DNA of 15,766 bases from Limnochordia bacterium (GTDB lineage Bacteria; Bacillota; Limnochordia; Darwinibacteriales; DTU012). The DNA is taken from the NCBI GenBank assembly GCA_007116995.1, contig SKHL01000314.1:1-15766 (forward strand), given 5' to 3'. The notes under the pieces are model-generated. The model worked only from the letters and a program-made list of their open reading frames with translations, had not been told where the DNA came from and did not search any database. The position numbers and the translations under genes were made by a program. Numbering within the stretch: the first letter of the stretch is position 1; each line of letters starts with the position of its first letter. Positions 1 through 7,763 of this stretch are shown piece after piece.

Positions 1-100
1 CGCGAATGGCTAACCAAGTAGCAAATAATAAGCCTAGACCGACCATTATTCCGTAGACATAGACTGGTCGTCCAGCTAAATAAAACCATACGTTTTCCAT
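1..100 (-). CDS. lgt: Prolipoprotein diacylglyceryl transferase, N-terminal fragment (probable)
   Basis: Only the first 33 codons are present; the gene runs off the left edge. The ATG at 98-100 opens a hydrophobic N-terminus with a Y-V-Y-G-I-M stretch, then a leucine/glycine-rich membrane segment ending W-L-A-I-R. This resembles the first transmembrane segment of Lgt, which usually carries a W/Y-Y-G-(I/L)-(M/I) motif after a short beta-like lead-in. Lgt is a membrane enzyme that transfers diacylglycerol from phosphatidylglycerol to the lipobox cysteine of prolipoproteins. A purine-rich site (AAAGGTAGG) lies upstream of the ATG. The gap to gatB is 68 nt with no visible terminator, so co-transcription with gatB is possible. 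The identification rests on about 33 residues; another small multi-spanning membrane protein cannot be excluded. Confidence 0.65.
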   Translation of the reverse strand, partial: MENVWFYLAGRPVYVYGIMVGLGLLFATWLAIR

Positions 101-168
101 GGAATTTTCCTACCTTTCGTCTACTTATTCCATCTTTAGTAAACGAATTCCTTCTGTTATTATCCGAA

Positions 169-1623
169 TTACGAATCTGTCGCCTTCAGCTTCTCACGCA
201 ACAGAGCATTGACTAATCCGGGGTTAGCCTTGCCTTTGGTTTCTTTCATAACCTGCCCAACAAAAAAACCAAGTAGTCTGTCTTCTCCATCCTGATACCG
301 TTGCACTATCTGGGGATTCGCTGCAATAATATCTGCACTGATTTGCTCTAATGCCTTGCTGTCACTGATTTGCTCGAAGCCTTTATCCTTTATTATTTGT
401 TCCGGGGCTGTACCAGAACAAAACATCTCTGTTAGGACATCCTTTCCCTGTTTCCCACTAATGATGCCCTCGTCAATAAGCCTTAGCAACTCAGCAAGCT
501 GTTGTGGTGTAACTTTAACTTTTGATATCTCTAACCCAGAGGTGTTAAGTAATCGCGAGAAATCCCCTGTTAACCAATTGGACACGACCTTGCCATTGGT
601 ATAACTTGCTACAGTACGTTCAAAGTAAGATGCCATCTCCTGATCCGTTGTGAGCTGGTCTGCATCCATGCTAGATAAATCATATTGTTCCATCAAACGA
701 TGCTTTTTCGCCAGAGGTAACTCGGGGAGACCCTCCTTGAGTGAACGCACCCAGTTCAAGTCAATCTCCAACGGAACTAAATCTGGCTCAGGGAAATATC
801 GATAATCGTGAGATTCTTCCTTGGAACGCATGCTTACAGTAATCATCCGGCTATCATCCCATGTTCTTGTTTCCTGGACGATACTACCCCCTTGTTCATA
901 CACTTGTCTCTGTCTTCTTATCTCATACTCCAAGACTCGTTCTACCGCGCGAAAGGAGTTTAAATTCTTGATCTCCACCTTAGTACCAAATTCTTTGGTT
1001 CCCTTAAGGCGCAAGGACACATTGGCATCACAGCGAAGAGATCCTTCTTCCATTTTACAATCACTCACCTTGATATACTGTAAAATGGATTTCAACTGCT
1101 CTAAAAAGGCCTTGGCTTCTGCAGCCGAACGAAGATCAGGCTCTGTTACGATTTCAATCAGAGGTATTCCAGTACGGTTATAGTCCATCAGAGAAAAGTC
1201 TGAGCCTAAGATATTGTCTCCACTATGAACAGATTTTCCAGCCTCCTCCTCCATATGAACTCGAGTGATTCCAGTGGATTGCTGCATCTCCTCTAGTTCA
1301 TAATCCACTCTACCTTGGACACATACAGGTAAATCAAACTGGGAAATCTGATAGGCCTTGGGCAAGTCGGGATAGAAGTAATTTTTCCGATCAAATTTGC
1401 TATAGCCAGGAATCTGACAATTAAGAGCTAACCCAGCCTTAATCGCATATTCCACTGCTTTCTCGTTTAAAACTGGCAACGCACCCGGAAGTCCTAAGCA
1501 AATAGGACAGCAATGGCTATTCGGTTCACCACCAAACTCTGTTGTACACCCACAAAAAATCTTACTCTTGGTCAACAGTTCTGCATGAATTTCCAGTCCA
1601 ATCACGACCTCATATTCACTCAT
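169..1623 (-). CDS. gatB: Aspartyl/glutamyl-tRNA(Asn/Gln) amidotransferase subunit B
   Basis: GatB is the tRNA-binding kinase subunit of GatCAB. It activates Glu on Glu-tRNA(Gln), or Asp on Asp-tRNA(Asn), with ATP and receives ammonia from GatA. The protein is about 484 aa, normal for the family. It opens with the signature V-I-G-L-E-I-H-A-E-L, followed by a cysteine cluster (C24, C26, C38/C39, C42) like the zinc-binding site of many GatB proteins. The core has R-K-N-Y-F-Y-P-D-L-P-K and D-Y-N-R-T-G-I-P-L-I-E-I-V-T-E-P-D; the C-terminal YqeY-like helical domain ends near the TAA. The frame is open further upstream to 1701, but I chose the ATG at 1623: it has a GGGTGA SD at good spacing and starts just before the conserved motif. 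It overlaps the gatA stop by 8 nt, which suggests translational coupling. Confidence 0.97.
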   Translation of the reverse strand: MSEYEVVIGLEIHAELLTKSKIFCGCTTEFGGEPNSHCCPICLGLPGALPVLNEKAVEYAIKAGLALNCQIPGYSKFDRKNYFYPDLPKAYQISQFDLPVCVQGRVDYELEEMQQSTGITRVHMEEEAGKSVHSGDNILGSDFSLMDYNRTGIPLIEIVTEPDLRSAAEAKAFLEQLKSILQYIKVSDCKMEEGSLRCDANVSLRLKGTKEFGTKVEIKNLNSFRAVERVLEYEIRRQRQVYEQGGSIVQETRTWDDSRMITVSMRSKEESHDYRYFPEPDLVPLEIDLNWVRSLKEGLPELPLAKKHRLMEQYDLSSMDADQLTTDQEMASYFERTVASYTNGKVVSNWLTGDFSRLLNTSGLEISKVKVTPQQLAELLRLIDEGIISGKQGKDVLTEMFCSGTAPEQIIKDKGFEQISDSKALEQISADIIAANPQIVQRYQDGEDRLLGFFVGQVMKETKGKANPGLVNALLREKLKATDS

Positions 1624-3064
1624 TAAACTCACCCTTTCTCTGTATTTGCTCAAGGGCAAAGGCTGTTCGCAATAATACTGGCTCCGAAAAATGGGTAGCA
1701 ATCATCTGCACTCCAATAGGCAGATTGTTGCTATCCACTCCACAGGGCATGCTCAGACCTGGTACTCCCGCTAGATTAGGAGTCACCGTGTAGATATCAG
1801 ATAAGTACATCTCTAGCGGATCCTTTTTCTCTCCAAAACCAAAGGCTGTGGTGGGCGTTGTCGGTGTTATAATCACATCCACTTGAGTAAATGCTTGCTC
1901 GAATTCCCGTCGTATCAGGGTGCGTACCTGCTGGGCCTTCTTATAATAAGCATCATAATAGCCGGCACTTAGAGCGTATGTACCAAGCATAATTCGTCGC
2001 TTAACTTCCGTGCCAAAGCCTTCGGCCCGAGTATGTTTAAACATCGCTACACTATCGTCACCAGCGACGCGTAATCCATAGCGAACACCATCATAACGGG
2101 CTAAGTTAGCACTTGCTTCTGCTGTAGCAATCAGATAGTACGTTTCAATCGCATAGTCGGTCAAGGGCAAGGATACATCCACTACCTCTGCACCGGCCTG
2201 GGACAAATTTTGTACAGCCCGCATCACAGCACTCTTTACCTGATTATTTAGCCCTTCGCTAAAAAACTCTTTAGCAATACCTATCCGTAATCCACTCACA
2301 TCAGCCACCAAACTAGCTTGATAGTCTGGAACCGATACCGTTACAGATGTAGAATCCTTATAATCGTGTCCAGCGATTAGCTGCAACAATGCAGCCACAT
2401 CCTGAACCCTATGACCGATAGGCCCAATTTGATCCAAGGAAGAGGCATACGCCACTAGCCCGTAACGAGACACTAACCCATAAGTTGGTTTTAGACCTAC
2501 TACCCCGCAAAACGAAGCTGGCTGCCGAATCGAACCTCCTGTATCCGATCCTAGAGACCAAGGAGCCTCAAACCCCGCCACAGCTGCTGCTGAGCCGCCA
2601 CTTGATCCCCCTGGTACCTTCTGGAGGTTCACTGGGTTATGAGTCTTAGCAAAGGCCGAATTTTCCGTGGAAGAACCCATTGCGAACTCATCCATGTTTG
2701 TTTTACCGAGAATGGGCATACCAGCATTCTTAATCCTGCCAATTACGGTAGCATCATAGGGTGGTATGTACTCCTCTAGCATTTTCGATCCACAGGTGGT
2801 TCTCACGTTCTTTGTGGACATATTATCTTTTACAGCGATGGGAACTCCATCCCACTTTGACAAAGGTTGTCCTTGTTTTCGGCGTAAATCCGATGCTTGT
2901 GCGGCCCCTAGTGCTTCCTTGGCAGTTATTGTAAGATAGGCTCTCATCTGGGAATCTTCTGCTTCTATTCGGTTAATAAAAGCCTGCACGATTTGTTCAC
3001 TGGTCACTTGGGAACAAGCTAGCATCTTCTGTAGTTCCGTGGCCGTTCGTTGAAATAGCTCCAT
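1616..3064 (-). CDS. gatA: Aspartyl/glutamyl-tRNA(Asn/Gln) amidotransferase subunit A
   Basis: GatA is the amidase-signature glutaminase subunit of GatCAB. It releases ammonia from glutamine and channels it to GatB for making Gln-tRNA(Gln) and/or Asn-tRNA(Asn). The 482-aa protein has the full Ser-cisSer-Lys catalytic set: K79 (in G-V-P-I-A-V-K-D-N), S154 (in P-G-G-S-S-G-G-S) and S178 (in D-T-G-G-S-I-R), the same numbers I recall for the Staphylococcus aureus enzyme. The conserved T-N-M-D-E-F-A-M-G-S-S segment lies between them. The ATG at 3062-3064 follows an AGGAGG site that overlaps the gatC stop codon (GAATAGGAGG), 15 nt after gatC ends. The 3' end overlaps gatB. Subunit order C-A-B is the usual one. 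Presence of GatCAB usually means the organism lacks GlnRS and/or AsnRS, but that cannot be seen here. Confidence 0.98.
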   Translation of the reverse strand: MELFQRTATELQKMLACSQVTSEQIVQAFINRIEAEDSQMRAYLTITAKEALGAAQASDLRRKQGQPLSKWDGVPIAVKDNMSTKNVRTTCGSKMLEEYIPPYDATVIGRIKNAGMPILGKTNMDEFAMGSSTENSAFAKTHNPVNLQKVPGGSSGGSAAAVAGFEAPWSLGSDTGGSIRQPASFCGVVGLKPTYGLVSRYGLVAYASSLDQIGPIGHRVQDVAALLQLIAGHDYKDSTSVTVSVPDYQASLVADVSGLRIGIAKEFFSEGLNNQVKSAVMRAVQNLSQAGAEVVDVSLPLTDYAIETYYLIATAEASANLARYDGVRYGLRVAGDDSVAMFKHTRAEGFGTEVKRRIMLGTYALSAGYYDAYYKKAQQVRTLIRREFEQAFTQVDVIITPTTPTTAFGFGEKKDPLEMYLSDIYTVTPNLAGVPGLSMPCGVDSNNLPIGVQMIATHFSEPVLLRTAFALEQIQRKGEFNE

Positions 3065-3079
3065 CTATCTTGATTCCTC

Positions 3080-3367
3080 CTATTCTTCCATGATGCGCGG
3101 AACCCGGAAATAGCCCTTGGTAATCTCAGGTCCATTTTTTAATACCTGGTCTATCCCTAGACTCTCGCTAGTCATATCTAGACGCAAAACATTGCGTAAC
3201 GGGATGGCATGCGCTGTTGGCTCTATCCCCTCAGTATCGACCAGCTTCAACTTATCAGCTGCTTGCAAAATCTGATTTAGATCCTGTTGGTATTGGGTAG
3301 TTTCTTCCTCGCTAAGTCGTAGTCGGGCTAGATTGGCCACCCTCTTTACTTCATTCTTATTGATCAA
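3080..3367 (-). CDS. gatC: Aspartyl/glutamyl-tRNA(Asn/Gln) amidotransferase subunit C
   Basis: GatC is the small belt-like subunit that wraps around and stabilises GatA against GatB. The protein is about 95 aa and carries the family features V-A-N-L-A-R-L-R-L-S-E-E-E near the N-terminus, a central helix with I-L-Q-A-A-D-K-L, then L-R-x-D, and a C-terminal Y-F-R-V-P-R-I-M-E-E (family consensus F-x-V-P-R-I/V). The start is ambiguous. The frame can begin at a GTG (3374-3376), but the SD-like GAGGTG (which includes that GTG) sits 6 nt before a TTG at 3365-3367, and that start gives the usual family length before the first conserved helix. I prefer the TTG. Either way the gene overlaps the end of ligA, by 11 or 20 nt, implying coupled translation. 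Confidence 0.95.
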   Translation of the reverse strand: MINKNEVKRVANLARLRLSEEETTQYQQDLNQILQAADKLKLVDTEGIEPTAHAIPLRNVLRLDMTSESLGIDQVLKNGPEITKGYFRVPRIMEE

Positions 3368-5372
3368 TGGATACACCTCGCTCTCTCAAAAAATTATAAA
3401 ACTCTGTTTCTGTCAACACCCTAACTCCTAGCTGTTTGGCCTTCGTGAGCTTAGAGCCAGCCTTCTCCCCGGCCACAAGATAGTCCGTGTTCTTGCTAAT
3501 ACTTCCCGTCACCTGGGCCCCTAACGAGCGCAGCCAATCACTAATCTCGTTTCGGCTATACCCCTCGAGTTTACCAGTGACCACCCAGGTTTGATGGGAT
3601 AATTCCCGCTGTGTAGGGTTAGGCTGATTAGTCTGCTCCATTTTCACCCCAACACAGGCTAGATGCGTAACAAGTTGCCTATTTTGCTCTGCTAGAAAAA
3701 ACTCAATCACGCTTTGAGCAATCTTATCTCCCACTGCGTCGATCGCGATTAAGTCTTCGAAGGACGCTTTGATTAAGTTTTCCATACTCCCGAATCGATT
3801 AGCTAATTCACGAGCAACTTCAATCCCTACTAGACGAATGCCTAAAGCAAAAATTAGGTTCGCTAAAGGTCGTTCTTTACTGTTCTCTAAGGCTTGCAGC
3901 AAATTCTCAGCTGACTTTTGACCAAACCGTTCTAGCTTCATTAATTGCTCTAGTGTCAATCTGTAGAGATCAGCTGCACTAGATAGTAAGTTCGCGGTGA
4001 TCAGTTGCCGGATAAGCGCTGGCCCTAATCCATCTATATCCATAGCATTGCGTGAGGCAAAATGAACCAACCCCTCAAAGCGCTGGGCCGGACATTGGCC
4101 ATTTACACAACGAGTCACAGCTTCCCCTGACTCCCGAAATGTCTTGCCACCACAGTCCGGACACTCCTTCGGCATGGTAAATATCACTTCTTCTCCACTC
4201 CGACGCTGTGGTAAGGATTGAACAATCTCAGGAATTACATCACCCGCTTTTTGAATAATAACATAATCACCGATACGCACATCCTTTGCTTTCACAATAT
4301 CCTCATTATGCAAAGTGGCCCGGCTCACGGTAGAACCTGCAACTAAGGTCGGTTCTAAGTAAGCTAATGGTGTGATCGCTCCTGTACGCCCTACCTGTAC
4401 CCCAATATCCAACACCCTCGTGATAGCTTGCTCTGCAGGAAACTTATAGGCTATAGCCCAGCGAGGGCTTTTGGCTGTGTTTCCTAATTTATCCTGGATA
4501 GCCAAGTTATTCGCTTTCACTACTACGCCATCGATATCATATGGCAAGTTTGGTCTCTCTTTCGTCCACATCTCGATAAACTCATTTATCTCCTGGATTG
4601 TTGCACAAAACGTAGCGTGAGGATTGGTGCGAAACCCCAAGGTTTTAAGAGTGCCCAAGGCCTCAAGATGGGTGTGTATCTGATGATTGCCAATGGAACC
4701 CATGCCGTAAACAAAGATATCTAAATTCCGCTGGGCGGTCACTTTAGAGTCTAGTTGTCTAAGGGAACCAGCAGCCGCATTACGCGGATTGGCAAATATA
4801 GGCTCGCCTTGTGCTTCTCTTTGATTATTCAACGCTATAAAATCAGCTCGCGCCATGTATACTTCTCCACGCACATTTATGTCGACAGGTTCTTGCAACC
4901 GCAAAGGGATGGTACCAACGGTCTTCAAATTCTGGGTAATATCTTCTCCTTCTTGGCCATCGCCACGGGTCGCTCCTTGCACAAAAATGCCCTGTTTATA
5001 GGTGAGGGATACCGCTAATCCGTCGATTTTCAACTCACAAATAAAATCCACCGATTCCTCAGCCCATCGCGCTACCCGAGCTGTAAAAACTTTGAGATCC
5101 TCTAAACTAAAGGCATTTCCCAGGCTTAAGAGAGATCGTTGATGGGCTACTGTCCTAAAGCCACTGACTGGGGCATGTCCTATCCGTTGGGTAGGAGAAT
5201 CCTCTGTCACGAATTGGGGGTTGGCTGCTTCAAGGGCGAGTAATTCCTGCATAAGCCGATCATACTCGGCATCACTGATCTCAGGATCATCTAGGATATA
5301 GTAGCGATAATTATGATGATGAAGTAGTTCTCGTAGCTGCCTAATTCTCTCATTTTCTGTTTGGCTAGCCAA
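3357..5372 (-). CDS. ligA: NAD-dependent DNA ligase LigA
   Basis: LigA seals nicks in duplex DNA using NAD+ during lagging-strand synthesis and repair. The 671-aa length is typical. Domain Ia (residues 1 to about 70) has H-N-Y-R-Y-Y and D-P-E-I-S-D-A-E-Y-D-R-L for NMN/NAD recognition. The adenylation domain carries the nucleotidyl-accepting lysine K115 in K-I-D-G and the later D-G-V-V-V-K motif. An OB fold follows, with V-G-R-T-G at about 327-331. The zinc finger has four cysteines (C404, C407, C422, C427). Helix-hairpin-helix repeats cover about 440-560, and a BRCT domain covers about 592-671. The start is TTG at 5370-5372, served by GGAGGAGGG 7 nt upstream; the nearer ATG at 5377-5379 is out of frame and hits a stop after four codons. 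It follows pcrA after 44 nt with no terminator, so both are probably on one mRNA. Confidence 0.98.
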   Translation of the reverse strand: MASQTENERIRQLRELLHHHNYRYYILDDPEISDAEYDRLMQELLALEAANPQFVTEDSPTQRIGHAPVSGFRTVAHQRSLLSLGNAFSLEDLKVFTARVARWAEESVDFICELKIDGLAVSLTYKQGIFVQGATRGDGQEGEDITQNLKTVGTIPLRLQEPVDINVRGEVYMARADFIALNNQREAQGEPIFANPRNAAAGSLRQLDSKVTAQRNLDIFVYGMGSIGNHQIHTHLEALGTLKTLGFRTNPHATFCATIQEINEFIEMWTKERPNLPYDIDGVVVKANNLAIQDKLGNTAKSPRWAIAYKFPAEQAITRVLDIGVQVGRTGAITPLAYLEPTLVAGSTVSRATLHNEDIVKAKDVRIGDYVIIQKAGDVIPEIVQSLPQRRSGEEVIFTMPKECPDCGGKTFRESGEAVTRCVNGQCPAQRFEGLVHFASRNAMDIDGLGPALIRQLITANLLSSAADLYRLTLEQLMKLERFGQKSAENLLQALENSKERPLANLIFALGIRLVGIEVARELANRFGSMENLIKASFEDLIAIDAVGDKIAQSVIEFFLAEQNRQLVTHLACVGVKMEQTNQPNPTQRELSHQTWVVTGKLEGYSRNEISDWLRSLGAQVTGSISKNTDYLVAGEKAGSKLTKAKQLGVRVLTETEFYNFLRERGVSIDQ

Positions 5373-5379
5373 TATCCAT

Positions 5380-5388
5380 CCCTCCTCC
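5380..5388 (-). promoter_or_regulatory. Shine-Dalgarno site deciding the TTG start of ligA
   Basis: GGAGGAGGG is a near-perfect ribosome-binding site located 7 nt before the TTG at 5370-5372. No ATG or GTG in the ligA frame lies at a suitable distance, and the conserved N-terminal domain begins a few codons later, so the TTG is the most likely initiation codon. Confidence 0.8.
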
Positions 5389-5416
5389 TACTGTGGATAC
5401 TACACACTGAGCGTGC

Positions 5417-7609
5417 CTAGATCTTAGATATGGGGGCATACCCTACTAGGATTTTTTTAATGTCTTGATTGGGAAACGCAACACTAATCATATCTTGTTT
5501 ATCACCAGAAATGGAGACAACCATGCCATCACCCCATTTTTCATGGCGAACCTTATCTCCCACTCTAAAAAGATCCGTTGCTTGTCTTGGCGTCGCCTTA
5601 TCCTGTATGGTTCGAGATTCCTTTGCTGGAGTATTCGCCTTAGGATGAACCCGCAGAGTAGCCATCTCTGGCTTACGCTGAGTAACACTGATATCTTCTA
5701 GTAGATCCTCGGGAATCTCTTTTACAAAAGTGGAGACAGGATTTTCACTAAAACTACCAAAAATCATGCGGCACCGAGCACAGGTAAGATACAATTGTTG
5801 TTTCGCCCGAGTAAATCCCACATAGGCTAAGCGACGTTCTTCTTCTATTTGGCCAGGCTCCCAGAGAGACCGGGAGCTAGGAAATACTTCCTCTTCCATG
5901 CCCACCAGAAATACGACAGGAAATTCTAACCCTTTCGCTGCGTGTAGCGTCATCATTGTTACCATTGGAGCATCTTGATCGTAGTTATCTATATCAGACA
6001 TCAGTGCTATTTTTTCCAAGAAAATCTCTAAACTACTTGAGTCGTCTGCTTTCTCGAATTGCTTAGTTACAGTAAGAAATTCATTTACATTCTCAATGCG
6101 AGATTCAGCTTCCACCGTTCTTTGATTATTAAGAAACTCCTTGTATCCACTGGCTGTTAGTATCTTCTCTACTAATAGGGTAATACTACTAGTTTCTTGA
6201 CTAACCCGTAAAGATTGGATTAACGCAAGAAATTGTTGCAGCGCACTTTGATATTTACCGCGTATATTTGGCATCTTATCAAGATCGGCTAATGCCTCAA
6301 GTAAACTAATTCCATGGGCATTGGCATAGTCTGCTAGCTTGGCCACTGTCGTGTCTCCAATACCTCGTTTTGGCACATTGATAATTCGTCGCAAACTATA
6401 GTTATCACTAGGATTATGTATCAATCGTAAATAGGCCAGAATATCCTTAATCTCTTTGCGATCATAGAATCGTAATCCGGAGACAATGCGATAGGGAATG
6501 CCTCGCCGTACAAATTCTTCTTCAATGATACGTGATTGAGCATGGGTACGATATAAAATGGTAAAATCTGAATAACTTCGGCTGTCATCTCGGTAGCTTT
6601 GGCTGATGGTATCAGAGATAAAGGCCGCCTCGTGCCGTTCATCAACACCTTGAAAGAAATAAATCTTGTCCCCGCTACCTTGGCTTGTCCAGAGATTCTT
6701 ACCCTTGCGCTCTTGGTTATTCTTAATTACTTGATTGGCAGCATCTAGGATATTTTGGGTGGAGCGGTAGTTCTCTTCTAATTTAACCACCTTCGCCTGA
6801 GGATAGTCTTGTTCGAACTGTAAAATATTGCGGATATCTGCTCCTCGAAAGGCATAGATGGACTGATCATCGTCCCCTACCACACAGAGGTTTTTATGTT
6901 TATTGGCTAGTAATTTTACTAAACGATACTGAGCATGATTTGTATCCTGGTATTCATCAACCATAATGTATTGAAATCGTTCTTGGTATTTCTCTAATAC
7001 ATCAGCATTTTTTTCCAATAGATCCACTGTGGACATGATTAAGTCATCAAAGTCAAACGCATTATTTTCATACAGTTTGCCTTGGTATTTTTGATATACC
7101 TTGGCTACCTGCTTGTCCCAAAATTCGCTGGCCTTTTCTCTAAATGCCTGGGGTGATTGTAATTCGTTTTTAGCATTACTAATGCTTCCTAATATCGCTT
7201 TTGGCTCAATCTTTTTGGGATCCAGGTTTAATTCTTTCAGGCAGTCCTTGATCACTACTTGTTGATCGGATGTATCAAAGATTTGAAAATTCCGCTTGTA
7301 ACCTATTTTATCCGCATCGAAACGTAGGATTTGGACACAGGTAGCATGAAAGGTACTAACCCATGCTTGCTTCCCGGGGAGACCCACTATACTAGCCACT
7401 CTCTCCTTCATCTCTTGGGCTGCTTTATTTGTAAACGTAACGGCTAATATGCGATAGGGTGGTACCCCACATTGGTTAATCAAGTATGCAATACGATATG
7501 TTAATACCCTTGTTTTCCCACTACCAGCACCAGCAATAATTAACAAAGGTCCGGTCTCATGCTGTACTGCTGCTTGTTGTGGTGCATTAAGGGTGGTTAG
7601 ATAATCCAT
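5417..7609 (-). CDS. pcrA: ATP-dependent DNA helicase PcrA (UvrD/Rep family, SF1A)
   Basis: PcrA is a 3'-to-5' DNA translocase/helicase acting in nucleotide excision repair, rolling-circle plasmid replication and removal of RNA polymerase or RecA from DNA. With the start chosen here it has 730 aa, usual for the family. Visible motifs: Q-motif region L-N-A-P-Q-Q-A-A-V at 7-15; Walker A A-G-A-G-S-G-K-T at 26-33; Walker B D-E-Y-Q at 218-221; motif III G-D-D-D-Q-S-I-Y-A-F-R-G-A-D at 245-258; and motif V (T-L-H-A-A-K-G-L-E-F) near 570. A C-terminal V-G-D-K-V-R-H-E-K-W-G-D-G-M-V segment (about 685-705) matches the Tudor-like RNA-polymerase-binding domain of PcrA/UvrD. The frame extends seven codons upstream to an ATG at 7628-7630, but GGAAGGGG lies 6 nt before the ATG at 7607-7609, so I use that. 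Its own promoter candidate lies just upstream. Confidence 0.97.
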   Translation of the reverse strand: MDYLTTLNAPQQAAVQHETGPLLIIAGAGSGKTRVLTYRIAYLINQCGVPPYRILAVTFTNKAAQEMKERVASIVGLPGKQAWVSTFHATCVQILRFDADKIGYKRNFQIFDTSDQQVVIKDCLKELNLDPKKIEPKAILGSISNAKNELQSPQAFREKASEFWDKQVAKVYQKYQGKLYENNAFDFDDLIMSTVDLLEKNADVLEKYQERFQYIMVDEYQDTNHAQYRLVKLLANKHKNLCVVGDDDQSIYAFRGADIRNILQFEQDYPQAKVVKLEENYRSTQNILDAANQVIKNNQERKGKNLWTSQGSGDKIYFFQGVDERHEAAFISDTISQSYRDDSRSYSDFTILYRTHAQSRIIEEEFVRRGIPYRIVSGLRFYDRKEIKDILAYLRLIHNPSDNYSLRRIINVPKRGIGDTTVAKLADYANAHGISLLEALADLDKMPNIRGKYQSALQQFLALIQSLRVSQETSSITLLVEKILTASGYKEFLNNQRTVEAESRIENVNEFLTVTKQFEKADDSSSLEIFLEKIALMSDIDNYDQDAPMVTMMTLHAAKGLEFPVVFLVGMEEEVFPSSRSLWEPGQIEEERRLAYVGFTRAKQQLYLTCARCRMIFGSFSENPVSTFVKEIPEDLLEDISVTQRKPEMATLRVHPKANTPAKESRTIQDKATPRQATDLFRVGDKVRHEKWGDGMVVSISGDKQDMISVAFPNQDIKKILVGYAPISKI

Positions 7610-7615
7610 GTAATT

Positions 7616-7623
7616 CCCCTTCC
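7616..7623 (-). promoter_or_regulatory. Shine-Dalgarno site deciding the pcrA start
   Basis: GGAAGGGG lies 6 nt before the ATG at 7607-7609. The alternative upstream ATG (7628-7630) has no such site and would sit about 5 nt from the predicted transcription start, so the downstream ATG is favoured. Confidence 0.75.
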
Positions 7624-7641
7624 ATTTCATACTTCTGTTTC

Positions 7642-7670
7642 ATTATACCTGATCTTGGACAAATATTGAA
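7642..7670 (-). promoter_or_regulatory. Candidate sigma-A promoter for pcrA-ligA-gatCAB
   Basis: A perfect -10 box TATAAT (7642-7647) lies exactly 17 nt downstream of TTCAAT (7665-7670), which matches the -35 consensus TTGACA at three of six positions. There is no extended -10 TG. Transcription would begin near 7635, giving a leader of about 26 nt before the ATG at 7609. It is well placed in the 154-bp gap between the dacF stop and pcrA. The weak -35 is the main reason for doubt. Confidence 0.55.
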
Positions 7671-7763
7671 CCCGAAAACAGCCCAGGCTTGGTAAAACTC
7701 CTAGTTCCAACTGGACTTATACACAGTAGGTCTATCAACTTATTTCTATCTACGCATGTATAG

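Noticed and set aside
356..604. Plus-strand open frame opposite gatB
   Set aside because: It is antisense to a well-conserved gene, low-complexity in composition, and resembles no family; it is a shadow of the gatB codon pattern.
1624..1701. 26-residue N-terminal extension of GatB in the longest frame
   Set aside because: It lies inside the gatA coding end, has no SD, and is not part of the family; the ATG at 1623 has an SD and the conserved start.
7684..7720. Possible terminator after the LysM carboxypeptidase (short GC stems with T4 runs)
   Set aside because: Stems are about 4 bp with two-base loops, too weak to call an intrinsic terminator.
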